Shown here piece after piece: positions 26,981 to 35,993 of a stretch of 64,000 nt of DNA; within the stretch, counting starts at the first letter, position 1, and each line of letters starts with the position of its first letter. Source of the stretch: Ascidiaceihabitans sp034111945 (GTDB taxonomy: Bacteria > Pseudomonadota > Alphaproteobacteria > Rhodobacterales > Rhodobacteraceae); contig JBLHSG010000024.1 of assembly GCA_047626725.1 (NCBI GenBank), positions 3,476-67,475 on the forward strand, given 5' to 3'. A model generated the notes under the pieces. It saw nothing but the letters and a program-made list of their open reading frames with translations, had not been told where the DNA came from and searched no databases. The position numbers and the translations under genes are program-made.

Positions 26981-27448
26981 TCAAAAGTTGATCCCGGCAC
27001 CGGGGTCGCGAAAGGCTTGCAGCCGACGCGCGGCATGGGTGGCAAATTTCTGCACCATCACGCGGCGCCGTGCTGCTGCTAGCCGGTCTTCGGGGGCCAT
27101 GCGCACCACTTCGCCGTCGTACGCATCGGCGATGATCAGGCCAGTGTCGTCGGGCAATAATTCCAACGGAAACTCCGAATCAACTGCCCAGAAAAACCGG
27201 TCGCACCATTCCAGATAGCCCTGCCATTTGCTGTCTGTTTGAAAATCCGCGCGGCTGGATTTGCATTCAACAATCCAGATTTCGCCTTTGGCTGTCAGTG
27301 CAATCACATCGACACGCAGACCACGGGTTGGCACAAATTCTTCAATAGAAACAAGGCCCAGGCTGGTCAAATGCCGCGCCACCCCACGCGCGAGCTTTTG
27401 GCCCGGTGCCATCAATTTCAGGGCGGTATCAAGGGGGTTCATATCCAT
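26981..27448 (-). CDS. mmcB: MmcB-family DNA repair protein
   Basis: This 155-residue protein matches the MmcB family, nuclease-like proteins linked to mitomycin C resistance in Caulobacter. The restriction-endonuclease-like core is visible as DVIALTAKGEIWIVECKSS (Asp, then Glu-x-Lys). The open frame extends to 27637, but the extension is not protein-like and crosses the divergent promoter; ATG 27448 (or 27442) is favoured. It is divergent from the ArsR gene at 27546. Confidence 0.8.
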   Translation of the reverse strand: MDMNPLDTALKLMAPGQKLARGVARHLTSLGLVSIEEFVPTRGLRVDVIALTAKGEIWIVECKSSRADFQTDSKWQGYLEWCDRFFWAVDSEFPLELLPDDTGLIIADAYDGEVVRMAPEDRLAAARRRVMVQKFATHAARRLQAFRDPGAGINF

Positions 27449-27494
27449 CGCCCAAACATGAACAAAAGATGAACATAAATCAAGGGATTGATAT

Positions 27495-27536
27495 GATACC
27501 AAAAAGTATCCTATATAAATGATACCAAACAGTATC
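27495..27536. promoter_or_regulatory. Two tandem operator-like inverted repeats GATAC-N6-GTATC
   Basis: Sites at 27495-27510 and 27521-27536 are nearly identical 16-mers (GATACCAAAAAGTATC and GATACCAAACAGTATC). Each is a perfect 5-base inverted repeat with a six-base spacer, and they start 26 bases apart. A TATA-rich segment lies between them and the second ends nine bases before the arsR ATG. This is a strong candidate for the autoregulatory operator of the adjacent ArsR protein; it may also affect the divergent mmcB gene. Confidence 0.7.
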
Positions 27537-27545
27537 GGATAACCC

Positions 27546-27872
27546 ATGCCACCAAACATCCAAACCGGATTTCGCGCCCTCGCTGACCCGACGCGTCGCG
27601 ATATTTTACACCTGTTGGCCGACGGCGAACGCACCATCGCGGGCCTGACATCTCATTTCGACATGACCCGCGCCGCGGTGAAAAAGCATCTAACGGTGCT
27701 CAGCGACGGCGGGCTGATCACCACCCGAACCCAAGGGCGCGAACGCTTGAACGCCCTCGATCCAAACGGGTTTGAACCCTTGCGCGACTGGATCGGGTTT
27801 TTCGACCACTTCTGGGATGAAAAACTAAGCGGCCTAAAATCTGCAATTGAATCAAAGGACAAGACGTTATGA
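27546..27872 (+). CDS. ArsR-family regulator (SdpR/YgaV-type, partner of an SRPBCC protein)
   Basis: A 108-residue winged-helix protein opening with FRALADPTRRDILHLLADGE, the hallmark of ArsR regulators paired with SRPBCC/AHSA1 genes. The recognition helix lies in FDMTRAAVKKHLTVLSDGG. No metal-binding Cys motif is present. The stop overlaps the start of the SRPBCC gene (ATGA). Confidence 0.9.
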   Translation: MPPNIQTGFRALADPTRRDILHLLADGERTIAGLTSHFDMTRAAVKKHLTVLSDGGLITTRTQGRERLNALDPNGFEPLRDWIGFFDHFWDEKLSGLKSAIESKDKTL

Positions 27873-28279
27873 CTGACACAACAATCCGTAAATCCATCTT
27901 TGTTGCCGCGCCACCCACAGCCGTTTGGGCACATCTGACCGACGCCAAATTGCTGGGCACATGGTTTCACCCCGCCGAGGCTGATCTGACCGAAGGCCAG
28001 GATTTTAACCTGATCAGTGCCAAAGATGGCGCGCGCATGTGCTATGGATCGGTGCAATCTGCGACGCCGCACAGTCACATGAAATGGGCGTTTAGCGTGG
28101 GGCCGCTGAATGGTTTGATGACAACAGTTGAATGGCACCTGACGCCCACGCACGATGGCACCAACCTGACGCTGGAACACAGTGGATTGCCGGACAATGC
28201 CGATGCGATGGGCCTGCTGCTTGCGCTGGATAAAGGGTGGCACGGATTTCTGGCGGCGCTGTACGACCAAGCGGTTTAA
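27869..28279 (+). CDS. SRPBCC (AHSA1/START-like) domain protein
   Basis: A 136-residue protein with a single hydrophobic-ligand-binding fold, with typical N-terminal IRKSIFVAAPPTAVWAHLTD and C-terminal KGWHGFLAALYDQAV helix. It is translationally coupled to the ArsR gene, a widespread arrangement whose ligand is usually unknown. A perfect hairpin follows six bases after the stop. Confidence 0.85.
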   Translation: MTDTTIRKSIFVAAPPTAVWAHLTDAKLLGTWFHPAEADLTEGQDFNLISAKDGARMCYGSVQSATPHSHMKWAFSVGPLNGLMTTVEWHLTPTHDGTNLTLEHSGLPDNADAMGLLLALDKGWHGFLAALYDQAV

Positions 28280-28284
28280 TTCAC

Positions 28285-28316
28285 GCTGTCGCCCTTGCCC
28301 TAATGGGGGCGACAGC
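28285..28316. terminator. Terminator-like hairpin between convergent genes
   Basis: GCTGTCGCCC (28285-28294) and GGGCGACAGC (28307-28316) form a perfect 10-base stem with a 12-base loop. No T-run follows on the plus strand. It may serve the SRPBCC gene and, less clearly, the opposing tetR gene. Confidence 0.6.
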
Positions 28317-28431
28317 CTAGATATGACGAGACGGGTTCTGCCCTTCTCGATCATTGGTTACGTTCCAGTGGCCTTAAGCATTTCCGAGGGAGCTGGCTCT
28401 GTCTTGGTCCTGGCCTAGTTACCTGGCACCC

Positions 28432-28447
28432 ACCTGTACATACAGGT
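28432..28447. repeat. Palindrome ACCTGTA-CA-TACAGGT in a gene-free stretch
   Basis: Perfect seven-base arms separated by two bases lie in the roughly 210-base gap between the hairpin at 28285 and the 3' end of the tetR gene. No promoter context or known factor site was recognised. It could be an operator, a site remnant or chance. Confidence 0.4.
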
Positions 28448-28528
28448 CCTCGGGAACACAGAACCAACCGGCCGTGGTGGTTCCCGTCACTTTATTCAAA
28501 AGACGCCGATCAAGGGCACAGTTTGGCC

Positions 28529-29116
28529 CTAACCGGCCCCGACGGCCTTACGCACCATTTGCCAGTATTGGTCCTGCACTTGATCCAGGCGCAAACGACC
28601 GCCGCTGCGAAACCAAGTGTTCACACCTGTCAGCATCGCGATCACGGCAAAGCTTGCGATCTGGGCATCTGCCACATCCCACGCCCCTGTCGCCTGACCA
28701 GCCTCTAGAATTGCGCGCAGCCGTTCTTCGTATCCGCGCCGCAATCCTTCGATCAACGCGAAATTTGGCTCTGACAGATTGCGCAATTCCATGTAGGCGA
28801 TGAACACTGCATCGGGGCGTTCGTGGTGAAATTCGATGTGAAAGCGCACAAACGCCTCTAGCCGCAGGATCGGGGACAGCGCGGCGTCTTGCGGCATCGC
28901 GTCCATCAATTCGGCCATGTGCGCCTGCATCAAATCAAACAAAAGGCTTTGTTTATCAGGCGTGTAGTTATACAGCGCCCCGGCTTGAACCCCGACTTCG
29001 CCCGCGATCTGACGCATGGAAACGGCCGCATAGCCGTGCTCTGCAAACAGGCGCAATGCTGTCTGCCGTACTTTTGGGCCTGTGATGCCCGAATGTGATC
29101 CTGCCGTGCGCGCCAT
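28529..29116 (-). CDS. TetR-family transcriptional regulator
   Basis: A 195-residue regulator with helix-turn-helix RQTALRLFAEHGYAAVSMRQ / GVQAGALYNYTPDKQSLL at residues 17-60 and a helical ligand domain. The frame is open to 29314, but ATG 29116 (MARTAGSHSG) starts at the normal distance from the HTH. It is divergent from the small lipoprotein gene at 29225. Its ligand is unknown; related proteins often control acyl-CoA metabolism or efflux. Confidence 0.88.
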   Translation of the reverse strand: MARTAGSHSGITGPKVRQTALRLFAEHGYAAVSMRQIAGEVGVQAGALYNYTPDKQSLLFDLMQAHMAELMDAMPQDAALSPILRLEAFVRFHIEFHHERPDAVFIAYMELRNLSEPNFALIEGLRRGYEERLRAILEAGQATGAWDVADAQIASFAVIAMLTGVNTWFRSGGRLRLDQVQDQYWQMVRKAVGAG

Positions 29117-29224
29117 ACCTTTGCTCTTAACTGAACAGGTGTTCAGAACCAAGCATGACTTGCACGCGCGCGCCACGTCGTGCATCAAGATGGCAACAAA
29201 TGGACCCAACTTGGACCCGCCCCA

Positions 29225-29512
29225 ATGCGCCCAATCGCTCTTGCTATGATCCTGACCCTTGCGGCCTGTACCCAGTTTCCTGAACTGGACAGCGCGGTCA
29301 CGCACAGCGGTCAAAACGCCAAGTATCCCGATTTGGTGCCTGTCGATCGTTTGTTAAACGCCGCCACACCCCGAAATGGCACGCCGGAGCAAACCGTTGA
29401 TACGCTGAACGCCCGCATCAATGCCCTGCGCAATCGGGCCAATCGTTTGCGTGGCACTGTTGTTGATGCCCCGACCCGTACACGCATGCGAAATGGCATC
29501 GCTGATACGTGA
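29225..29512 (+). CDS. Small putative lipoprotein
   Basis: A 95-residue protein starting MRPIALAMILTLAAC, with a lipobox (LAAC, lipidated Cys at position 15). The rest is polar and ends in an Arg-rich helix containing NALRNRANRLRG, suggesting a short coiled coil. The longer frame from 29180 would bury the signal, so ATG 29225 was chosen. It sits just ahead of hom. Its function is unknown. Confidence 0.65.
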   Translation: MRPIALAMILTLAACTQFPELDSAVTHSGQNAKYPDLVPVDRLLNAATPRNGTPEQTVDTLNARINALRNRANRLRGTVVDAPTRTRMRNGIADT

Positions 29513-29599
29513 ATTGCCGCGTTGCATGGGGGCCGCGAACCCGCTACACGCGGCAATCGAATAACCACCTAATTGCCCGTTTACCTAAGGATTTCTGAT

Positions 29600-30886
29600 A
29601 TGTCGCAGCCTCTTCGTCTTGGTATTGCAGGTTTGGGTACGGTTGGTGTGGGAGTGGTGAAAATCATTCGCCAGCATGCCTCGATGTTGGCGGCACGCAC
29701 TGGTCGCGACATCACGATCAGCGCGGTTTCAGCCCGATCAAAATCCAAGGATCGCGGCGTGCCATTGGCCGGTTACGCATGGGAAGACGACCCAGTCGCC
29801 CTTGCCACCCGCGATGACGTCGATGTTTTTGTTGAATTGATGGGCGGCGAAGACGGCCCCGCAAAGGCCGCAACCGAAGCAGCCATTGCCGCAGGAAAAC
29901 ACGTTATTACCGCAAACAAAGCCATGCTTGCCATGCACGGTCAGGCCTTGGCCGAAGCTGCAGAAACCGCGCAAGTTTCATTGCGCTACGAGGCGGCAGT
30001 TTGCGGCGGCATTCCGGTGATTAAGGCGCTGACCGAAGGTCTCGCTGGCAACGACATTACCCGCGTGATGGGTGTGATGAACGGATCGTGCAACTACATC
30101 CTGACGCGGATGGAAGATTCTGGCCTGAACTACCAAGAGATTTTCGCCGAAGCTGACGGCCTTGGCTATCTTGAGGCCGACCCGCAACTGGACGTCGGTG
30201 GCATTGATGCCGCGCATAAATTGGCGATCCTGTCGTCTATTGCCTTTGGCACCAAGGTCGATTTCGCCGGGATTACCCTCGAAGGGATCGAGCGGGTCAG
30301 CATCGAAGACATCACCGCCGCCGCCGACATGGGCTATAAAATCAAACTGCTGGGCGTCGCACAAATGACCGGCCGTGGTTTGGAACAACGCATGCAGCCA
30401 TGCCTTGTGCCCGCGTCCTCGCCGCTGGGTCAGCTTCAGGGCGGCACCAACATGGTCGTAATCGAAGGCGACGCAATTGAACAAGTTGTGCTGCGCGGCC
30501 CCGGTGCGGGCATGGGGCCAACGGCCAGCGCGGTTATGGCCGATGTGTGCGATATTGCGCGCGGTCTGAACATTCCGGTGTTTGGCGTGCCTGCAACAAC
30601 GCTGACCACAAGCAAACCAGCTGTTTCGACCGCCCCCGCGCCCTACTATCTGCGCATGGGTCTGGTCGACAAACCCGGTGCCTTGGCAAAAATCGCCACC
30701 GTTCTGGGCGAGGCCGGCGTGAGCATCGACCGCATGCGCCAATATGGGCACGCAGACACCGCGGCGCCCGTTTTGATCGTGACGCACAAAGCCGCAAGTG
30801 CCGCGATTGAAACCGCGCTGCAAGCCATGGAAACCACTGGCGTTCTTGCCGGTGCACCAGTCGCGTTGCGCATCGAAGAGTTGTGA
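29600..30886 (+). CDS. hom: Homoserine dehydrogenase
   Basis: A 428-residue NAD(P)-dependent enzyme that reduces aspartate semialdehyde to homoserine for threonine and methionine synthesis. The Rossmann motif GIAGLGTVGVGV is near residue 8, the catalytic-domain block GIPVIKALTEGLAGNDI follows, and a C-terminal ACT domain (LVDKPGALAKIATVLGEAGV) probably gives threonine feedback. ATG 29600 has AAGGA at eight bases. It is followed by glpX and recJ, an order common in Rhodobacterales. Confidence 0.96.
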   Translation: MSQPLRLGIAGLGTVGVGVVKIIRQHASMLAARTGRDITISAVSARSKSKDRGVPLAGYAWEDDPVALATRDDVDVFVELMGGEDGPAKAATEAAIAAGKHVITANKAMLAMHGQALAEAAETAQVSLRYEAAVCGGIPVIKALTEGLAGNDITRVMGVMNGSCNYILTRMEDSGLNYQEIFAEADGLGYLEADPQLDVGGIDAAHKLAILSSIAFGTKVDFAGITLEGIERVSIEDITAAADMGYKIKLLGVAQMTGRGLEQRMQPCLVPASSPLGQLQGGTNMVVIEGDAIEQVVLRGPGAGMGPTASAVMADVCDIARGLNIPVFGVPATTLTTSKPAVSTAPAPYYLRMGLVDKPGALAKIATVLGEAGVSIDRMRQYGHADTAAPVLIVTHKAASAAIETALQAMETTGVLAGAPVALRIEEL

Positions 30887-30965
30887 TAACGCTAGCATAG
30901 TTGTGCGCGCGCCTTCGCCTCGCTACACACGCTGCAACACGTAATACCGAGCAAGGATTTCTGGC

Positions 30966-31931
30966 ATGGACGCCTCTTCGCAATTTCAAGATCGTATGTT
31001 GTCACTGGGCCTTGCCCGCGTATCAGAAGCCGCCGCATTGGCGTCCGCCAAGCTGGTCGGTCACGGCGATGAAAAAGCCGCAGATCAAGCCGCGGTAAAT
31101 GCGATGCGCGAGCAATTGAACCTGTTGGATATCGCAGGCGTTGTTGTCATCGGCGAAGGCGAACGCGACGAGGCCCCGATGCTGTACATCGGCGAAGAAG
31201 TCGGGACCGGCAATGGCCCGGGCGTCGACATCGCGCTGGACCCGCTCGAAGGCACCACGTTGACTGCAAAAGACATGCCAAACGCGCTGACAGTGATCGC
31301 AATGGGCCCACGCGGATCGATGCTACACGCCCCTGACACCTACATGGACAAACTGGCGATCGGGCCCGGCTATGACGTCGATACCGTCACGATGGAAATG
31401 TCGCCAAAAGAACGGGTCGAGGCATTGGCAAAGGCCAAAGGCTGCGCCACTTCCGACATCACAGTCTGCGTTCTGGAACGCCCTCGTCACGAGACGATGA
31501 TTGCTGAAATTCGCAGCACCGGTGCTGCCATCCGCCTGATCACAGACGGCGACGTGGCTGGCGTCATGCATTGTTCTGAATCGGGCACAGGCATCGACAT
31601 GTACATGGGCCAAGGCGGCGCGCCCGAAGGCGTTCTGGCCGCAGCAGCCCTGAAATGTATGGGCGGGCAATTTTACGGCCGCCTTGTTTTTCGCAACGAA
31701 GACGAACGCGGTCGCGCCGCCAAGGCAGGCATCACCGATTTCGACCGCGTCTACACCCGCGACGAACTGGTGACCCAAGACGTGATTTTTGCCGCAACTG
31801 GCGTCACGGGCGGATCGTTGTTGCCCGCCGTTGAACGCGAAGTTGGCTGGCTAACGTGCGAAACACTATTGATGCGATCAAGCACCGGATCGGTACGTCG
31901 CATGACCTATCGAACACCCGTCGCAGACTAA
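30966..31931 (+). CDS. glpX: Fructose-1,6-bisphosphatase class II
   Basis: A 321-residue class II FBPase that dephosphorylates fructose 1,6-bisphosphate in gluconeogenesis and, in some relatives, sedoheptulose bisphosphate. Metal-binding motifs are seen in VVIGEGERDEAPMLYIGE and DIALDPLEGTTL. The ribosome site AAGGATTTCTGGC is nearly identical to that of hom. Confidence 0.95.
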   Translation: MDASSQFQDRMLSLGLARVSEAAALASAKLVGHGDEKAADQAAVNAMREQLNLLDIAGVVVIGEGERDEAPMLYIGEEVGTGNGPGVDIALDPLEGTTLTAKDMPNALTVIAMGPRGSMLHAPDTYMDKLAIGPGYDVDTVTMEMSPKERVEALAKAKGCATSDITVCVLERPRHETMIAEIRSTGAAIRLITDGDVAGVMHCSESGTGIDMYMGQGGAPEGVLAAAALKCMGGQFYGRLVFRNEDERGRAAKAGITDFDRVYTRDELVTQDVIFAATGVTGGSLLPAVEREVGWLTCETLLMRSSTGSVRRMTYRTPVAD

Positions 31932-32001
31932 ACGCGATTAGATCTGTTGCTGCAGGTGCGTCCGGCGGCAACGTTAAAAACATAAAAGGTGGGACTGTGC
32001 C

Positions 32002-33741
32002 ATGTCGTTTCTGGGGGTTGAAAAATCTTTGACGGGGCGGCGTTGGGTTGGTCCTGCGATCGAAGTTGACCGCGCAGCCGAGGCGATTGCGCAGCAAACT
32101 GACCTGCCGCGCCCTGTCGCCCAAGTATTGGCGCGTCGCGGTGTCGAGGTTGCGGATACGGCCGCGTTTTTAGAACCATCCTTGCGTGATTTACTGCCCG
32201 ACCCACGCAGCCTGCGGGACATGGAAAAAGCGGCGACACGTTTTTTGGCAGCCGTTCGATCCCGTCAACGAATTGCTATTTTTGCGGATTACGACGTCGA
32301 TGGCGGCAGTTCCGCGGCCTTGCTGATTGTGTGGCTGCGGCATTTGGGGATGCAGGCGACCTTGTATATTCCCGACCGCATCGACGAAGGATACGGGCCA
32401 AACGACGAGGCAATGGCCGCCCTTGCCGCCAAACACGATCTGATAATCTGCGTGGATTGCGGCACCCTTTCGCATGGCCCAATTGCAGCTGCAAAGGGCG
32501 CGGATGTGATCGTGCTTGATCACCACTTGGGCGGTGAAACGTTGCCCGACGCGCTTGGGGTTGTGAATCCGAACCGGCAGGACGAAGACGGCGCGCTTGC
32601 ACATCTATGTGCGGCAGGCGTCGTGTTTCTGATGTTGGTCGAGGCAGGCCGCCAAATGCGCGAAGCTGGCGCGAAAGGCCCCGACCTCATGGCGATGCTG
32701 GATTTGGTCGCCCTTGCCACAGTCGCCGATGTTGCCCCGCTGATTGGCGTGAACCGCGCGTTTGTACGCCAGGGCTTGCGGGTCATGGCTCGCCGTGACC
32801 GCCCCGGAATTGCGGCCCTCGCCGATGTTGCCCGCATGGACACCGCGCCGTCGTCATATCACCTTGGGTTTTTGCTAGGCCCCCGCGTTAACGCCGGCGG
32901 ACGAATCGGAAAAGCCGACCTTGGCGCGCGCCTATTGGCCTGCGACAATCCACACGAAGCCTCGGCCATGGCAGAAAAGCTAGACCTGCTAAACACAGAA
33001 CGCCGCGACATCGAGGCCAGCGTGCGCGCCGCCGCCATCGAACAGGCCACCCAACGCGGTTTTAACGCGCCACTGGTTTGGGCAGCAGGCGCCAACTGGC
33101 ATCCAGGCGTCGTCGGCATCGTTGCAGCGCGTTTAAAAGAAGCCGCCAACCGCCCCGCAATTGTAATCGGGATCGAAGACGGTATCGGCAAGGGGTCAGG
33201 GCGATCCGTTTCGGGAATCGATTTAGGCGCACCGATCCAAAGATTGGCGTCCGAAGGGCTCTTGATTAAAGGTGGCGGACACAAAATGGCCGCAGGGTTA
33301 ACAGTGGCTGAAGACAAAATTGACGCCGCAATGCAACGTCTAGGCGAACTGCTCGCGAAACAAGGTGCTGATGAAATCGGGGCTGCGGACCTACGATTGG
33401 ATGGTGCATTGATGCCTTCCGCTGCCACAGTCCCGCTGTGCGAACACATCGAACAAGCTGGACCTTACGGCGCAGGTGCCCCCGGCCCAAGATACGCATT
33501 TGCCGATATGCAGATCCTTTTTGCCAAAAGAGTCGGTGAAAACCACTTAAAAATCAGCTTTGGAGACACGGCCGGCACTCGGATGGATGCGATTGCATTC
33601 GGCGCTTTTGATACGGCATTGGGCCATGAATTGGAACAACACGGCGGGGCCCGCTTTCATTTGGCAGGGCGGCTGGACATCAATACTTTCCGGGGTCGCC
33701 AGACTGTGCAACTGCGGCTCGAAGACGCGGCGCCAGCCTGA
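32002..33741 (+). CDS. recJ: Single-stranded-DNA-specific exonuclease RecJ
   Basis: A 579-residue DHH-family 5'-3' exonuclease in recombination and mismatch repair. Visible motifs are FADYDVDGGSSAALL, the DHH motif in VIVLDHHLGG, and the DHHA1 motif GGGHKMAAGLTV near residue 425. A C-terminal OB-like domain follows. The length is normal for the family. Confidence 0.95.
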   Translation: MSFLGVEKSLTGRRWVGPAIEVDRAAEAIAQQTDLPRPVAQVLARRGVEVADTAAFLEPSLRDLLPDPRSLRDMEKAATRFLAAVRSRQRIAIFADYDVDGGSSAALLIVWLRHLGMQATLYIPDRIDEGYGPNDEAMAALAAKHDLIICVDCGTLSHGPIAAAKGADVIVLDHHLGGETLPDALGVVNPNRQDEDGALAHLCAAGVVFLMLVEAGRQMREAGAKGPDLMAMLDLVALATVADVAPLIGVNRAFVRQGLRVMARRDRPGIAALADVARMDTAPSSYHLGFLLGPRVNAGGRIGKADLGARLLACDNPHEASAMAEKLDLLNTERRDIEASVRAAAIEQATQRGFNAPLVWAAGANWHPGVVGIVAARLKEAANRPAIVIGIEDGIGKGSGRSVSGIDLGAPIQRLASEGLLIKGGGHKMAAGLTVAEDKIDAAMQRLGELLAKQGADEIGAADLRLDGALMPSAATVPLCEHIEQAGPYGAGAPGPRYAFADMQILFAKRVGENHLKISFGDTAGTRMDAIAFGAFDTALGHELEQHGGARFHLAGRLDINTFRGRQTVQLRLEDAAPA

Positions 33742-33819
33742 AAAAATAATTGAACAAAATGATGTTTTTTTGGGTTGCGCATTTGGACATGATTGTCTTA
33801 TTAAGCCCTCACCAAGCGT

Positions 33820-33894
33820 GGCCCGTTCGTCTATCGGTTAGGACATCTGGTTTTCAACCAGGAAAGAGGGGTTCAACTCCCCTACGGGCTACCA
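33820..33894 (+). tRNA. tRNA-Glu (TTC), CCA encoded
   Basis: Acceptor GGCCCGT pairs with ACGGGCT, the D arm GTCTATCGGTTAGGAC is typical, the anticodon loop TTTTCAA carries TTC at 33853-33855, the T arm AGGGGTTCAACTCCCCT is intact, and CCA closes the gene. Confidence 0.96.
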
Positions 33895-34277
33895 TGGTAA
33901 TCTTTTATTGCTTTCAGATTAAGCTTGCGGATTGTGAGAATGCGTTTTTGGGCGGTCTGTCACTAAATTCGAAATTTCCAAAAACTTCGGATTAGCCGGA
34001 AGATGTTTTAATGCGGCACACCGTTTCCTGAAAATTAAAGTGCTACCGTGGTAAGCAGAGTAGCTGACCTGGCTAATGATTTTTCATGAAAACCTTTGGA
34101 TCCTAGCTCTGTGTCAAACCCGCCTTAACTTGCAAGCTCGCAGAAATACGATCGGTTTTGGGACGACAAAAACCCGCAACCATTGGCAGTCACATCAGTT
34201 TTGACTGAGTTGCAGCTGCAAACCCGATAAAAATGGGCCCAGAGCAATCGAAAACCTGTTGAGTGACGGCCCACAGC
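33895..34277. other. Intergenic region after tRNA-Glu, nothing recognised
   Basis: These 383 bases are relatively AT-rich and contain no frame with a ribosome site. They separate tRNA-Glu from the convergent H-NOX/cyclase operon. I saw no integrase or att-like repeat of the tRNA 3' end. Confidence 0.5.
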
Positions 34278-35315
34278 CTACGCAAACTTTGGCAGATCGC
34301 GTCCGATTGGTGCAGCCGAGTTTCTCGCGTCTTGACGCAGTGCTGCGCTATAGAACGTTTGTTGGGCGCGTCCTGCGTGCTTGGACGCATAAAGGGCGAC
34401 ATCCGCATCATCGAACAATCGTTCAGCTGTATACCCGCTGTCAGGTTCGTGGAACACAGTTCCAATGCTTGCAGAAATCCGACACTGCTGGGTTTGAAAT
34501 GTGATCGGAACTTCGAGCCGTTTTATGATCCGCTCACCAATGCCGACAAGTGATTTTTGGTCGCGAATATCTGGCAGCAGAATGACAAACTCATCGCCAC
34601 CCACGCGCGCAACAGTATCAGAATCGCGGGTTTCTTCGACCATAACGCGCGCGACAGTTTGCAAAACATGATCGCCTGCTGCGTGCCCCATCGAATCGTT
34701 CACGTCTTTGAAGTAGTCTAGATCCAGATGCATGAGCGCGAACTGTCGGTCCCATTCCAAGTGACGCGCCAAAACATGATCCATAGCGCGGCGGTTTTTA
34801 AGACCGGTCAGAGTGTCCGTAAATGCCTGTTCTTCTGCTGCAATTTTGGCACCTTGCAAACGTTGGTTCAACTTGCGCGACGCTTCCATCGCGGCTGACT
34901 TTGCCTCGATCAAATATAGCATTTCGATGGTCAGATCAGTTGGCGAAAAATCTGCACTGGTCAGGGCGTATTCGCCCACCGCTTCGACGACAGAAAACCC
35001 GAAGGACAAATTAATAATACTGCGATTTGCGCCAACCCCGTCAACGAGCAACCCTTTGAGTTCGGTCTGCGGTTCGTCCCGCATCTGCAAATGCAGCTTG
35101 ATGCCTGAACTGGCCCGCAGATCACTGATCGACTTAATCGCGCGCGGGCGTTTCAACATGAACACTTCCAAAAACCGCTGCCCAACAAGTTCTTGATCAG
35201 GACGAATTTTTCGAAGCGTCGGGCCGACGTGCGTGATGTGGCCGGTTTCATCCACAGATAAATGCATTGGACACAGTACATCTAAAACGCGTTCTCTTTC
35301 TTCAGTTGTACTCAT
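34278..35315 (-). CDS. Diguanylate cyclase with N-terminal H-NOX-associated (HNOBA/PAS-like) domain
   Basis: A 345-residue protein. Residues 1-120 look like the PAS-like H-NOX-associated domain (PMHLSVDETGHITHVGPTLR; LVGQRFLEVFMLKRP), residues 125-165 form a signalling helix, and a GGDEF domain follows with intact GGDEF in VARVGGDEFVILLP. An inhibitory I-site RDSD lies five residues upstream. It should make cyclic di-GMP under control of the H-NOX protein, whose gene overlaps by four bases (ATGA). Confidence 0.88.
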   Translation of the reverse strand: MSTTEERERVLDVLCPMHLSVDETGHITHVGPTLRKIRPDQELVGQRFLEVFMLKRPRAIKSISDLRASSGIKLHLQMRDEPQTELKGLLVDGVGANRSIINLSFGFSVVEAVGEYALTSADFSPTDLTIEMLYLIEAKSAAMEASRKLNQRLQGAKIAAEEQAFTDTLTGLKNRRAMDHVLARHLEWDRQFALMHLDLDYFKDVNDSMGHAAGDHVLQTVARVMVEETRDSDTVARVGGDEFVILLPDIRDQKSLVGIGERIIKRLEVPITFQTQQCRISASIGTVFHEPDSGYTAERLFDDADVALYASKHAGRAQQTFYSAALRQDARNSAAPIGRDLPKFA

Positions 35316-35899
35316 CCGACACGTGCCCCCAATTCAAAACTGCGACCTTCGGAGAATTCAGTGACAACCAAGTTTATTGAAATGGTTTCAATACCTTGAC
35401 CACCGCCTGTATGTTCCAGCAGGGCAAGCACGCCATAGTCATCCGCCATCGCCCGCAAGATACCCATCATCACGTTTCCAAACCCTTCAACAGGGCTTTT
35501 GCAAACCAGTGAAAACTGGCTATCGGAATGATCCCGCAGTTCAATTTGCGGCATATCAAGGTCAGGCACAGCCAAATGGGTTCGGCCCGGCAAATCATCC
35601 AAAGAATGCAGGAATTCAACAAACGTAACGCCGCCAAAACGCAACAAACGCCGCAATGCTTCGGTATTTGTGTGCGACACCAGATAGGTACCGATGTCTT
35701 CCATCAGGTCCACGCGCGGCCGTCCCAAGACGATACTGGCGGCATCCAAGATGTCGTGTGTCATTTCGTCCGGATAAACCAACATCGATTCAAAATCGAT
35801 AAACCCCAGATCCGCCTTTTGGGCACATTCCACCCACTTGGACGCCCCGTAGCTGTCCGTGACAAAGCGCTGAATAGCGCGATTTGTTAAGCCATGCAT
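35312..35899 (-). CDS. H-NOX-fold (heme NO-binding-like) protein, apparently without the heme ligand
   Basis: A 195-residue protein with the H-NOX opening MHGLTNRAIQRFVTDSYG and conserved ALRRLLRFGG. In canonical H-NOX the proximal His lies 13 residues before a conserved Pro; here that position is Pro104 (SLDDLPGRTHLAVPDLDMP), with the nearest His at 108. The heme-propionate motif YxSxR reads DHSDS at 123-127. The protein may not bind heme or may bind it differently. ATG 35899 matches the family start. It is coupled to the diguanylate cyclase gene. Confidence 0.82.
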   Translation of the reverse strand: MHGLTNRAIQRFVTDSYGASKWVECAQKADLGFIDFESMLVYPDEMTHDILDAASIVLGRPRVDLMEDIGTYLVSHTNTEALRRLLRFGGVTFVEFLHSLDDLPGRTHLAVPDLDMPQIELRDHSDSQFSLVCKSPVEGFGNVMMGILRAMADDYGVLALLEHTGGGQGIETISINLVVTEFSEGRSFELGARVG

Positions 35900-35993
35900 A
35901 GCAGCCTCATCCCTAAGTCCTGGGTGAAGCATGCGCCAAAAAGCGTTAATTTAGTGCGAACGGTGTGACGTGACTTTGTGTCAGGTAAAGGGA

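Noticed and set aside
33820..34277. tRNA-Glu 3' end as a phage or island attachment site
   Set aside because: No integrase gene and no repeated tRNA 3' segment were seen downstream.
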